Shown here one piece after another: positions 1-7,470 of a DNA stretch of 64,000 bases. This stretch comes from Ralstonia pickettii (GTDB lineage: Bacteria > Pseudomonadota > Gammaproteobacteria > Burkholderiales > Burkholderiaceae), in NCBI RefSeq assembly GCF_030582395.1, contig NZ_CP104381.1, forward strand, positions 1,550,001 through 1,614,000, in the 5' to 3' direction. Each line of letters opens with the position of its first letter. Within the stretch, counting starts at the first letter, position 1. Made by a program: the position numbers and the translations under genes. The notes beneath the pieces are model-generated. The model worked only from the letters and a program-made list of their open reading frames with translations, was not told the DNA's origin and did no database searches.

Positions 1-432
1 GTCGTCCGCCGCGATGTTGCGCCGTTCGGTGACGACGGTGGCGTTCAGCCCGAGCACGGCGGCCGGGTAGCACGCCGCCGGGTCGTTGTTGGCGAGCGAG
101 CCGCCGAGCGTGCCCATCGCGCGCACCTGGCGGTCGCCGATACCGCCGGCCAGTTCCCCGAGCGCGGGCAGCATGCGGGCGATGTCGGCGCTGTCCGCCA
201 CATCGGCATGGCGTGTGGCCGCGCCCACCGTAATCACGCCGGGCTGCGTGCGAATACCGGACATGCCCGGAATGCGCGTGACATCCACCAGCGTCGACGG
301 CTGCGCCAACCGCAGTTTCATCGCAGCCAGCAGGCTCTGGCCGCCGCCGAGGTAATTGGCGTCGGCGTGCGTCTTCAGGGCGGTCACGGCGGTCTGGGCG
401 TCGGTGGCTTTCTGGTACTCGAAGTCGTACAT
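1..432 (-). CDS. FAD-binding (medium, CoxM-like) subunit of molybdenum hydroxylase, C-terminus outside window
   Basis: This is the start of a flavoprotein subunit of the xanthine dehydrogenase/CO dehydrogenase family. It would pass electrons from the iron-sulfur subunit to an acceptor in the cytoplasm. The 144 visible residues begin MYDFEYQKATDAQTAV. They carry the FAD-pyrophosphate motif GGGQSLLAAMKLRL (about residues 29-42) and the second FAD motif GTLGGSLANNDPA (about 107-119), both diagnostic of CoxM-type subunits. The ATG follows a purine-rich AGGAG-like stretch and lies 15 bases after the large-subunit stop, so it is the third gene of the operon. The family is usually 260-300 aa, so about half is missing through the window edge, not mutation. 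Confidence 0.9.
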   Translation of the reverse strand, partial: MYDFEYQKATDAQTAVTALKTHADANYLGGGQSLLAAMKLRLAQPSTLVDVTRIPGMSGIRTQPGVITVGAATRHADVADSADIARMLPALGELAGGIGDRQVRAMGTLGGSLANNDPAACYPAAVLGLNATVVTERRNIAADD

Positions 433-447
433 GGTTCGCTCCTCTGC

Positions 448-2826
448 CTAGGCCTTGGCCGCTTGAATGGTTTGCCAGACACGATGCGGTGTCGCCGGCA
501 TCTGGATGTCTTTCACGCCCAGCGGCGCAAGTGCGTCGACGATGGCGTTGATCAGTGCCGGCGGGGAGCCGATCGCGCCGGCCTCACCGCAGCCTTTGAC
601 GCCCAGCGGGTTGTGCGTGCACGGCGTGCCCTTGGCGGTTTCGACCGTGAAGCTGGGCAGGTCGTTGGCGCGCGGCATGGCGTAGTCCATGTACGAGCCC
701 GTCAGCAGCTGGCCATTTTCGTCGTACACGCACGCCTCGAGCAGCGCCTGGCCGATGCCCTGGCCGAGCCCGCCGTGCACCTGGCCCTCGACGATCATCG
801 GGTTGATGATGTTGCCGAAGTCATCCACCGCAACGAAACGGTCGATGTGCACCTCGCCGGTATCAGGGTCGACTTCCACTTCGCAGATGTACGCGCCGGC
901 CGGGTAGGTGAAGTTGGTCGGATCGTAGAAGGCGTTTTCGTCCAGCCCAGGTTCGAGCTTGTCGAGTGGATAGTTGTGCGGTACGTACGCCGTAAGCGCG
1001 ACTTCGCCGAACGTCTTGGTGCGATCCGTGCCGGCCACGCGGAAGACGCCGTCCTTGAACTCGATGTCCTCCGCCGAGGCTTCCAGCAAATGCGCGGCGA
1101 TCTTCTTGGCCTTGGCCTCGATCTTGTCGAGCGCCTTCATGATGGCCGAGCCGCCCACGGCAATCGAGCGCGAGCCGTATGTGCCCATGCCGAACGGGAT
1201 GCGCCCGGTGTCGCCGTGCACGATCTCGATGTTGTCGATGGGCACGCCCAGACGATCGGCCACCACTTGCGCGAACGTCGTCTCGTGCCCCTGGCCGTGG
1301 CTGTGCGAGCCGGTGAAGACCGTGACGGAGCCCGTCGGGTGCACGCGAATTTCGCCGGCTTCAAACAGGCCGGCCCGCGCGCCCAGCGCCCCCGCGATGT
1401 TCGACGGCGCCAGTCCGCACGCTTCGATGTAGCAGGAATAGCCCAAGCCGCGCAGCCGGCCCTTGGCGCGCGAAGCGTCGCGTCGGGCGGCAAAACCCTT
1501 CACGTCGGCCAGTTCGATGGCGCGGTCGAGGCACGGCTCGTAGTCGCCCGTGTCATACGTCAGGCCCACCGGCGTGGCATACGGGAACGTGCGGATGAAG
1601 TTGCGGCGGCGCAGCTCAGCCGGGTCGATCTGCAGTTCGCGCGCGGCGGTTTCAACGAGGCGCTCGACCACATACGTCGCCTCGGGCCGGCCGGCACCGC
1701 GATACGCATCGACGGGCGCGGTGTTCGTGAACACCGCTTTCACTTCGGCATAAATGGCCGGCGTTTTGTACTGGCCGGCGAGCAACGTCGCATACAGGAT
1801 GGTCGGCACGCTGCTGGCAAACGTCGACAGATACGCGCCCATGTTGGCCGTCGTATGCACGCGCATGGCGAGGAAATTGCCCTGCGCATCGAGCGCCAGT
1901 TCGGCATGCGTGACGTGGTCGCGGCCATGCGCGTCGGTCAGGAAGGATTCGGAGCGCTCGGCCGTCCACTTGATCGGTCGGCCAACTTTTTTCGATGCCC
2001 ACGTGAGCGCCACGTCTTCCGGGTACAGGAAGATCTTCGAGCCGAACCCGCCGCCCACATCCGGCGCAATCACGCGCACCTTGGCTTCGGTCAGGCCCAG
2101 CACGAACGCCGACATCAACAGGCGTTCCACGTGCGGGTTCTGGTTGGCGACGTAGAGCGTGTAGCTGTCGTCCTGGCGCGAATAGCTGGCGTTGACGGCG
2201 CGTGGCTCAATCGCATTCGGGATCAGCCGATTGTTGACGATACCGAGGTGCGTCACGTGCGCGGCCTTGGCAAACGCCGCGTCAGTGGCGGCCTTGTCGC
2301 CGTGGCCCCAGGTGTAGCAGGTGTTGTTCGGCACGTCGTCGTGGACGGCGGTGCCTGCGGTATCTGCGGTGGCAGTGTCGACCACGGCGGGCAGTTCGTC
2401 GTACTCGACGTCGATCATCTCGACCGCATCTTTGGCGATCTTCACCGATTCAGCCACCACCAGCGCGACCTGATCACCCACATGGCGCACCTTACCTTGC
2501 GCGAGCACGGGGTGGGGCGGCTCCTTCATCGGCGTGCCGTCAATGCTATGGATGAGCCAGCCGCACGGCAGGCCGTTCACCTTGTCGGCTGCCAGGTCGT
2601 CGCCCGTCAGCACGGCCAGCACGCCCGGATGGTTGCGTGCGGCATCCGTGTTGATGTGTTTGATACGGGCATGCGCATACGGCGAGCGCAAGAACACTGC
2701 GTAAGACTGGTGCGCCTGCACGACATCGTCCGTGTATTGCCCGGCGCCCGTCAGGAAGCGGAAGTCTTCCTTACGTTTGACGGACGCGCCAATCAGGTGG
2801 TTGTTGGGTTCTGCGGGAGCGTTCAT
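448..2826 (-). CDS. xanthine dehydrogenase family, molybdopterin-binding large subunit (CoxL-like, form II)
   Basis: This 792-aa catalytic subunit binds the molybdopterin-cytosine dinucleotide cofactor of an aldehyde oxidase/CO dehydrogenase-type hydroxylase. Visible motifs are GGGFGSK (about residues 258-264, cofactor binding), AYRGAGR (about 374-380, active-site loop) and [13 protein letters not shown] near residue 745, which contains the conserved catalytic glutamate. Genuine form I CO dehydrogenases have AYxCSFR in the loop, so this is a form II enzyme whose substrate is unknown. The start [13 protein letters not shown] was chosen over a longer in-frame option because GAGGAGACCACC precedes it. 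It lies between the iron-sulfur and FAD subunit genes. No maturation gene (coxD/E or xdhC) is visible; one may lie to the left. Confidence 0.93.
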   Translation of the reverse strand: MNAPAEPNNHLIGASVKRKEDFRFLTGAGQYTDDVVQAHQSYAVFLRSPYAHARIKHINTDAARNHPGVLAVLTGDDLAADKVNGLPCGWLIHSIDGTPMKEPPHPVLAQGKVRHVGDQVALVVAESVKIAKDAVEMIDVEYDELPAVVDTATADTAGTAVHDDVPNNTCYTWGHGDKAATDAAFAKAAHVTHLGIVNNRLIPNAIEPRAVNASYSRQDDSYTLYVANQNPHVERLLMSAFVLGLTEAKVRVIAPDVGGGFGSKIFLYPEDVALTWASKKVGRPIKWTAERSESFLTDAHGRDHVTHAELALDAQGNFLAMRVHTTANMGAYLSTFASSVPTILYATLLAGQYKTPAIYAEVKAVFTNTAPVDAYRGAGRPEATYVVERLVETAARELQIDPAELRRRNFIRTFPYATPVGLTYDTGDYEPCLDRAIELADVKGFAARRDASRAKGRLRGLGYSCYIEACGLAPSNIAGALGARAGLFEAGEIRVHPTGSVTVFTGSHSHGQGHETTFAQVVADRLGVPIDNIEIVHGDTGRIPFGMGTYGSRSIAVGGSAIMKALDKIEAKAKKIAAHLLEASAEDIEFKDGVFRVAGTDRTKTFGEVALTAYVPHNYPLDKLEPGLDENAFYDPTNFTYPAGAYICEVEVDPDTGEVHIDRFVAVDDFGNIINPMIVEGQVHGGLGQGIGQALLEACVYDENGQLLTGSYMDYAMPRANDLPSFTVETAKGTPCTHNPLGVKGCGEAGAIGSPPALINAIVDALAPLGVKDIQMPATPHRVWQTIQAAKA

Positions 2827-2845
2827 GGTGGTCTCCTCGCTGGGG

Positions 2846-3373
2846 TCAGGCGGCGTGAGCCCGTGCCGCGGCCAGGCTCTGAAGCGAGGCATCGTCGCCT
2901 TCGGCTGCGGCCATGGCTTCGGCACCGTGCATCACAGCACGCACGATGTTGTGATAACCCGTGCAGCGGCAAAGATTGCCGTCGAGCTGCTCGCGCACCG
3001 TGTGTTCATCTGGATGCGGATGCTGCGCAACCAGGGCCGTAGCCGCCATCACCATGCCCGGGGTACAGAAGCCGCATTGCAGGCCGTGGCATTGGCGAAA
3101 GGCTTCCTGCATCGGGTGCAGTGCACCATCTTTCGACAGGCCTTCAATAGTTGTCACCTCGGCGCCGTCAGCCTGTACGGCCAGGATGTTGCAGGACTTC
3201 ACCGCGCGCCCGTTCATATGCACGGTGCAGGCACCGCATTGCGCCGTATCGCAGCCGACGTGCGTGCCGGTCAGGCGCAGGTGCTCGCGCAGCAATTGAA
3301 CTAGCAGGGTATGGGGTTCGACACTGACGGTGACAGGCGCACCGTTGACCGACAGCTTGAGGCTGATCGCCAT
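2846..3373 (-). CDS. (2Fe-2S)-binding small subunit of molybdenum hydroxylase (CoxS-like)
   Basis: The first gene of the operon encodes the 175-aa two-cluster iron-sulfur subunit that relays electrons from the molybdenum centre to FAD. The plant-type ferredoxin cluster ligands are C41, C46, C49 and C61. The second, helical-domain cluster uses C100, C103, C135 and C137 (CGFCTPG and [10 protein letters not shown]). All eight cysteines are present and the length is normal for CoxS/XdhA-type subunits. It starts with ATG after GGAGACTCCC and is followed by the large subunit after 19 bases. The 92 bases upstream lead to a perfect palindrome at 3465-3481 that may be the operator for the whole operon. 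Confidence 0.95.
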   Translation of the reverse strand: MAISLKLSVNGAPVTVSVEPHTLLVQLLREHLRLTGTHVGCDTAQCGACTVHMNGRAVKSCNILAVQADGAEVTTIEGLSKDGALHPMQEAFRQCHGLQCGFCTPGMVMAATALVAQHPHPDEHTVREQLDGNLCRCTGYHNIVRAVMHGAEAMAAAEGDDASLQSLAAARAHAA

Positions 3374-3464
3374 GGGAGTCTCCTTGGGGGATGGGCGCCG
3401 GGTGCCATGCTGCGCGCCTTCATTGCTGCGAAGACGTGCGCTGGTCTCGATATCGGTGGTCGCG

Positions 3465-3481
3465 GCTTTACTCAGTAAAGC
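3465..3481. promoter_or_regulatory. perfect 17-bp palindrome upstream of the molybdenum hydroxylase operon
   Basis: GCTTTACT-C-AGTAAAGC is a perfect 8-1-8 inverted repeat lying 92 bases before the start of the iron-sulfur subunit. The symmetry and AT-rich core suit a dimeric repressor. No regulator gene sits beside it in the window, so the binding protein is unknown. Confidence 0.5.
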
Positions 3482-3540
3482 ACAGGCAAAGGAGAAGACA
3501 ACCGGAGCGCGGTAACACTGTCGGAGGCGTCAACATGATG

Positions 3541-3575
3541 CTGCGGCATGCAAACAAACCAAACAAATGCCGCAG
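3541..3575. other. 9-bp inverted repeat with 17-nt loop
   Basis: The arms CTGCGGCAT (3541-3549) and ATGCCGCAG (3567-3575) are perfectly complementary around an A/C-rich loop. It lies in the 369-base gap between the hydroxylase operon and the 58-aa orphan gene. It could be an operator or an RNA hairpin; there is no T tract on either side, so a terminator role is unlikely. Confidence 0.35.
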
Positions 3576-3585
3576 AAATGACAAA

Positions 3586-3602
3586 GGGCCGGAATCCGGC
3601 CC
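3586..3602 (-). terminator. probable intrinsic terminator of the 58-aa gene
   Basis: GGGCCGG-AAT-CCGGCCC forms a 7-bp GC stem with a 3-nt loop. Read on the minus strand it is followed by TTTGTCATTT, a short T-rich tail. It lies about 140 bases beyond the stop of the 58-aa gene. Confidence 0.55.
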
Positions 3603-3742
3603 TCGATTGGCACCAGGCGGTCATGACCTGGCGGGTGTGGCGGCGGGTGTGATGACACACGGCCGGCGCACGGTGCTACTGAAACTGCGATTGCTACATA
3701 CAGCTAGCTTGGGCACACGCCCATCGACAACAGCGTGGCGGG

Positions 3743-3919
3743 TTAGGCCTTGACGGTGCGGTGCGTGCCGAACAGGTTCGCGATTGCCGAGAAGAACTGG
3801 GCGAACGAGAACGATTGGCCGCTCGGACGGCGATAGTAGTAGATACCTTCGGACATTTCGCGCTCGATCAGTTCGCGTTCGAGTTGATCGGTCAGCTTCA
3901 GGTCGTTCGTGTTTTGCAT
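3743..3919 (-). CDS. 58-aa orphan protein with tandem GGG-N4-CCC promoter boxes
   Basis: I do not recognise this 58-aa protein. It begins MQNTNDLKLTDQLERELI, has a charged N-terminal helix (to about residue 22), a GIYYYRRPSG segment, then an amphipathic SFAQFFSAIANLFG segment and a basic tail. There is no signal peptide or clear membrane span. The start was chosen at the ATG behind an AAGAGG Shine-Dalgarno; an upstream in-frame extension runs through the promoter and is rejected. Its promoter region is built like that of the 55-aa gene at 25.5 kb, which suggests shared control even though the proteins are not clearly related. It has its own terminator and appears monocistronic. Confidence 0.72.
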   Translation of the reverse strand: MQNTNDLKLTDQLERELIEREMSEGIYYYRRPSGQSFSFAQFFSAIANLFGTHRTVKA

Positions 3920-3930
3920 GATTGGCCTCT

Positions 3931-3965
3931 TAGGGAAATCCCGGTTAGGGAATACCCTGACTATA
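3931..3965 (-). promoter_or_regulatory. promoter with two GGG-N4-CCC boxes
   Basis: Plus-strand coordinates: boxes GGGAAATCCC (3933-3942) and GGGAATACCC (3948-3957), with a minus-strand -10 TATAGT at 3960-3965. The second box begins 2 bases downstream of the -10 and so covers the expected transcription start about 34 bases before the ATG. This layout suggests repression by a dimer pair. The same -10/box spacing recurs at 25718-25744. Confidence 0.55.
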
Positions 3966-4102
3966 CACCAGATGATGCAATGCACCATACGTAGGCTTAC
4001 CTATGCACCCTTTCTGCGCGACCGACCGTTGCTCAGCCACCACGCGCGTGTTGCGCCGCACCAATGTGGTGCGGCCATCGCTCTACCGGCTGGATTGGCG
4101 CG

Positions 4103-4582
4103 TCACTTCACGGGAATTGGTTGGCTGGCCGGGATCGGCACGGCCGTCACGCTGTTCTTCGGGCTGCCCGATATGACCTTGTCCGAATACGTCAGATAGA
4201 CCAGCACATTGCGTTTGCGGTCCACCGTGCGCACCACGTGCAGCGTCTTGAAAACGAGCGACAGGCGCTGCGTGAACATGTCGTCCTGCTGGGGCAGGGG
4301 CTTAACAAAGCTGATGTCGCCGACCTGGCGGCAGGCCACGGCGGCTTCGCTCACGTCTTCGGCCACCCCCAGCGAGCCCTTGATGCCGCCCGTGCGCGCT
4401 CGCGAGACATAGCAGGTCACGCCTTGCACGAGCGGGTCATCAAAGGCTTCGATGACGATCTTGTCGGAGCCTGTGATACGGAAATTGGTGCTGACGCTGC
4501 CGATGTCTTCGGCGCGGGAGCAGCCAACGGCACTCAGCGCGAGCGCGGCAATCAAGACGGGAAATCTGGTGAACGGGCGCAT
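4103..4582 (-). CDS. creA: CreA family protein
   Basis: This 159-aa exported protein matches the CreA family, whose molecular role is still poorly defined. Hallmarks are GSVSTNFRITGSDKIVIEAF (about residues 28-47), VQGVTCYVSRARTGGIKG (about 53-70), then a conserved ACRQVGDI segment. The N-terminus MRPFTRFPVLIAALALSAVG is a signal peptide ending in AVGC, so it may be a lipoprotein; many CreA homologues instead have a plain Sec signal. It is 33 bases downstream of the LysR gene on the same strand and may be cotranscribed with it. Identification rests on the strongly conserved core; the function is unknown. Confidence 0.9.
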   Translation of the reverse strand: MRPFTRFPVLIAALALSAVGCSRAEDIGSVSTNFRITGSDKIVIEAFDDPLVQGVTCYVSRARTGGIKGSLGVAEDVSEAAVACRQVGDISFVKPLPQQDDMFTQRLSLVFKTLHVVRTVDRKRNVLVYLTYSDKVISGSPKNSVTAVPIPASQPIPVK

Positions 4583-4615
4583 GGCTTGTCGTAGATGAAG
4601 AGGAAAGATTGAGAA

Positions 4616-5581
4616 TCAGAGCAGCGACTCGGGCGGCCAGGGCGCAGCTGCCTCGTCTACAAAGGTGGGTCGCATGTCGGTGTGTTGGCGGGAATGCTCT
4701 ATGCGGCGGTGCAGGGCGTCCATGAAGACCTTGACCTTGGCGGGCATGAGGCGGCGGCCCGGGAAGACGGCATACACGCGCATTGGCGGGGATTGAAAAT
4801 CGGTCAGCACCTCCTGCAGCGCGCCTGAAGCGATCAGCTCGGTGGCAAACACGGAGGTGATGCGCGCGACCCCCAGGCCGGCAATCGCGGCCTGCATCCG
4901 CAATTCGCTGTTGGAGGTGCGCATGCGAAAGTCCAGCGGCAGGTTGATTGTCTCGCCGCCGGGCGTGCGGAACTGCCATTCGGCTTCGTTGGAGGTGCCG
5001 AGGCAGGGCCAGTCGGCGAGTTGGTCCGGGTGCGTCAGCGGCCCAAGGCGCTCCAGCAGTTGCGGGGCGACGACCACCGCGCGGCGCAGATCGAAGACAC
5101 GCTGGGCCACGAGGCCGGAGTCGGGCAATGGGCCGCGCGGTACGGTCAACATGATGTCGTAGCCCTGTGCAAGCGGATCGATCTGACGTGGCGCGACATC
5201 CACTTCGATACGCAAGCCGGTGTGTTCGCGCATGACTTCCAGCACCACCTCGGCGAGCTGCTTGGCGGCGAACTCGTACGGCATGGCAATGCGCAAGGTG
5301 CCGGCGGGTGACTGAAAGGTCGCTGCGGCGTCTTCCGAAACTTCGCGCAGCCGCTGGAACAATGGGCCGGCATCGCGCAGAAGGGCTTCACCGGCATCGG
5401 TCAGGCGCAGGCGCCGCGTGCTGCGCTCGAACAGGCGTACGCCCATCTTCCCCTCCAGCCGCGACACCGCTGTGCTGACCGAAGACTTGGGCAACCCCAG
5501 CCGATCGGCCGCGCGCGTGAAGCTGCCCAGCGTGGCCACGGTGCAGAAAGTGTCCCAGTCGTTCCAGTCCGTCGTTCGCAT
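4616..5581 (-). CDS. LysR-family transcriptional regulator
   Basis: This 321-aa regulator has an N-terminal winged helix-turn-helix (FTRAADRLGLPKSSVSTAV, about residues 18-36) and a PBP2-like effector domain (about 90-300). It begins MRTTDWNDWDTFCTVA; an in-frame upstream ATG is possible but would run into the divergent promoter. The composition resembles the group of LysR proteins that control adjacent efflux pumps. It is transcribed away from the MFS transporter at 5646, with 64 bases between them containing a LysR-like dyad at 5587-5601. The usual arrangement predicts that it regulates the transporter and itself. The effector is not deducible. Confidence 0.93.
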   Translation of the reverse strand: MRTTDWNDWDTFCTVATLGSFTRAADRLGLPKSSVSTAVSRLEGKMGVRLFERSTRRLRLTDAGEALLRDAGPLFQRLREVSEDAAATFQSPAGTLRIAMPYEFAAKQLAEVVLEVMREHTGLRIEVDVAPRQIDPLAQGYDIMLTVPRGPLPDSGLVAQRVFDLRRAVVVAPQLLERLGPLTHPDQLADWPCLGTSNEAEWQFRTPGGETINLPLDFRMRTSNSELRMQAAIAGLGVARITSVFATELIASGALQEVLTDFQSPPMRVYAVFPGRRLMPAKVKVFMDALHRRIEHSRQHTDMRPTFVDEAAAPWPPESLL

Positions 5582-5586
5582 AATTG

Positions 5587-5601
5587 AACAATGAATTTGT
5601 T
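5587..5601. promoter_or_regulatory. LysR-type dyad between regulator and MFS gene
   Basis: AACA-ATGAATT-TGTT is a 15-bp inverted repeat with 7-bp centre, the size and spacing of LysR recognition boxes. It lies 6 bases before the LysR start and 45 before the MFS start. Short arms make it a moderate-strength call. Confidence 0.4.
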
Positions 5602-5645
5602 GGCAGGCGATTTCCGCCGGTTTCAAGGCAAATTACCATCCCTGC

Positions 5646-7199
5646 ATGAACACGCCAAGCACAGACCACACGGTTTCCCCGCTGCCCCCACCGCACGCCC
5701 CGGCCGCCGGATCGTCCGTGGGCAGCCGGATGGAACTGCGCATGGTCGGGATGGTGATTGGCCTGGCAACGGGCGTGGACTACATGTCGAACCTGATGTT
5801 TTCGATTGCGGGGCCGCATATCGAAGGCGGGGTGCTGGCGTCCCAGGATGTCTATCTCTGGGCTGTAACGGCGTATGCGGCAGCGGCCAGTCTGTCGATT
5901 CTGGTGATGGGCCGGCTGGCTGATCACATGACGTACCGCAGGCACACGCTGCTGTCGCTGCTGGTGTTTATTGCGGGCACGCTGATGTGCGCCGCGGCCG
6001 AGGGCGGCACGATGCTGATCGTCGGGCGGGCAGTGCAGGGGTTTGGCGGCGGCCCGATGCTGTCGACTTCGCGCATCTTTGTGCAGCACAGCCCCGCGCA
6101 CGAACGCCGGACGATGATGAAGGGCATGATCTACGGCATCTTCGGTCTGAGTTGCGTGTCGCCGATGCTGTCGGCGGCGCTGACGGAGCAATTCGGCTGG
6201 CGCGCCATCTTCGTCGCGCAGTTGTTGGTGGCGGTGGTCGTGTGCGGGCTGGTGGCGGCGTTCTATCCGCATCCGAAGATGCACGAGCGCAAGGGCGATT
6301 TCGCCTCGCTCGACTGGCCTTCGGCCATCGCGTTTGGGCTGGCGGCGCTGATTGCGCTGCACGGCTTCCAGCAGGCGCGCTTTGTCCACCCCGACGGCTC
6401 GCCCGCGCAGGTGGTGCCAATCATTGCGGTGGTGGCGCTCATCCTCTGGGTTGGCATTCGGCAGACGGGCCATCCGCTGCCGTGGGTGGACTTGCGGGCC
6501 ACGCTACAGCGGCGCTTCCTGATGGGCATGGTGTTCTACGCCATCTATTACATGTTTGCGAGCGCCTGGGGCTTTCTTTCGTCGGGCCTGCTGCAGAACG
6601 GATTGGGTTTCCGCTATGAGACCACCGCGCAGCTCATGAGCCTGGGCGGCTTGGTGACGGTGGCGCTGGGCATCCTGAACTTTCAGTTGACCAATGTGCT
6701 GCCGACCAAGCGCGTGCTGATCTCCGTCGGTTTTGTGCTGATGGCGACTGCGCTGCTGTGGATGTCGCATGTGGCCATGCCGGGCGCGTCGGTGGCCGCG
6801 GTGGCGCCGGGGTTCATGATCGAAGGCATGGTGGGGATGTTCGTGGTGATCCAGGTGGCGGGGCTGACTTACGTGGATCTGCCGGCCAAGGATTTCGGCC
6901 ATGCCTACCAGTTCAAGGGAATCATGCGGGCCTGGGCGCAGGCGCTTGGGACGATGGGCGCGACGTTGTTGCTGCAGCGCGGGCAGGCGCAGCACCGGAC
7001 TGACCTCGTCGGGCATGTGAGCGCGCTGACGCCGGCCTGGCAGTGGCCGCATGCGTTGCAGGGTTCTGAGTTGATTCGGATTTCGGCGGAGATTGATCGG
7101 CAGGCGACGTTGCTGGCGGTGGGGGATTTGTTTGCCTGGGGCGCGGTGGTGGCGTTGGGGTGTGCGGGGGGGATTTGGTTGCAGCGGTCGTTGCGGTAG
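5646..7199 (+). CDS. MFS transporter, DHA2-like multidrug efflux family
   Basis: This 517-aa integral membrane protein looks like a proton-driven drug exporter. It has an unusually long cytoplasmic N-terminus rich in Pro and Ser (about 30 residues), then 12-14 hydrophobic segments. The loop RLADHMTYRRH (about residues 97-107) is the MFS motif A region, and GRAVQGFGGGPML (about 129-141) matches the motif of the DHA2 (EmrB/QacA) group. The length fits 14 membrane spans. It is divergent from the LysR gene, which probably controls it. There is no membrane-fusion partner nearby, so it is not an obvious EmrAB-type tripartite system. The substrate is unknown. The Shine-Dalgarno is weak; Met29 is an alternative start. 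Confidence 0.9.
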   Translation: MNTPSTDHTVSPLPPPHAPAAGSSVGSRMELRMVGMVIGLATGVDYMSNLMFSIAGPHIEGGVLASQDVYLWAVTAYAAAASLSILVMGRLADHMTYRRHTLLSLLVFIAGTLMCAAAEGGTMLIVGRAVQGFGGGPMLSTSRIFVQHSPAHERRTMMKGMIYGIFGLSCVSPMLSAALTEQFGWRAIFVAQLLVAVVVCGLVAAFYPHPKMHERKGDFASLDWPSAIAFGLAALIALHGFQQARFVHPDGSPAQVVPIIAVVALILWVGIRQTGHPLPWVDLRATLQRRFLMGMVFYAIYYMFASAWGFLSSGLLQNGLGFRYETTAQLMSLGGLVTVALGILNFQLTNVLPTKRVLISVGFVLMATALLWMSHVAMPGASVAAVAPGFMIEGMVGMFVVIQVAGLTYVDLPAKDFGHAYQFKGIMRAWAQALGTMGATLLLQRGQAQHRTDLVGHVSALTPAWQWPHALQGSELIRISAEIDRQATLLAVGDLFAWGAVVALGCAGGIWLQRSLR

Positions 7200-7218
7200 G
7201 CGTTATGGTTGATGTGGT

Positions 7219-7406
7219 TTTCGTCCCCTGGCGGGGACGACTTACTTCTTTGTCTTGCCAAAGAAAGGTAAGCAAAGAAAGGCGCGCCCGAGATGGCGAC
7301 TTCCCCTTGAATTTATGTCGCAGTGATGGGAAGGAGGCAAACTCGCTACGCTCAGACAGGGCTCCTTCCTTTTTCCTCCCTGCAACAGAAATTCAAGGCG
7401 CCATCT
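7219..7406 (+). repeat. dispersed foldback repeat, copy A
   Basis: This element between convergent genes shares its left part (7219-7300) with 63914-63993. It starts with a hairpin (CGTCCCC-TGGC-GGGGACG), then the CTTTG/CAAAG dyad around TCTTGC and the conserved GGCGCGCCCGAGATGGCGA. The right part folds back on the left: AGATGGCG (7291-7298) and CCTTGAATTT (7305-7314) pair with AAATTCAAGG (7389-7398) and CGCCATCT (7399-7406). A nested GGAAGGAG/CTCCTTCC stem (7329-7336, 7362-7369) is followed by TTTTT. I recall very similar sequences as abundant intergenic repeats in Ralstonia/Cupriavidus. Small ORFs predicted inside it are spurious. Confidence 0.8.
7329..7374 (+). terminator. terminator-like hairpin inside repeat copy A
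   Basis: GGAAGGAG and CTCCTTCC (8-bp arms, 25-nt loop containing CTCGCTACGCTCAGACAG) precede CTTTTTCC. It lies 130 bases after the MFS stop on the same strand and could end that transcript. Confidence 0.4.
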
Positions 7407-7470
7407 AGGGCAAGGTACGGCCACACCGTCTGACGGCCTGCGTTGTCGCCGTCTGTTGTGCAGGCTTGGC

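Noticed and set aside
208..3042. 944-codon plus-strand frame opposite the molybdenum hydroxylase genes
   Set aside because: It is the antisense shadow of GC-rich coding sequence: His/Arg/Val-rich, no domains, and the minus strand has three clear subunit genes.
2846..3373. True CO dehydrogenase (coxSLM form I) call
   Set aside because: The large subunit lacks the AYxCSFR loop of form I enzymes, so cox gene symbols were not assigned.
7242..7424. 60-codon minus-strand frame inside the repeat (and a similar one at 63754-63969)
   Set aside because: Both come from the dispersed repeat itself; such frames are commonly mis-annotated as hypothetical proteins.
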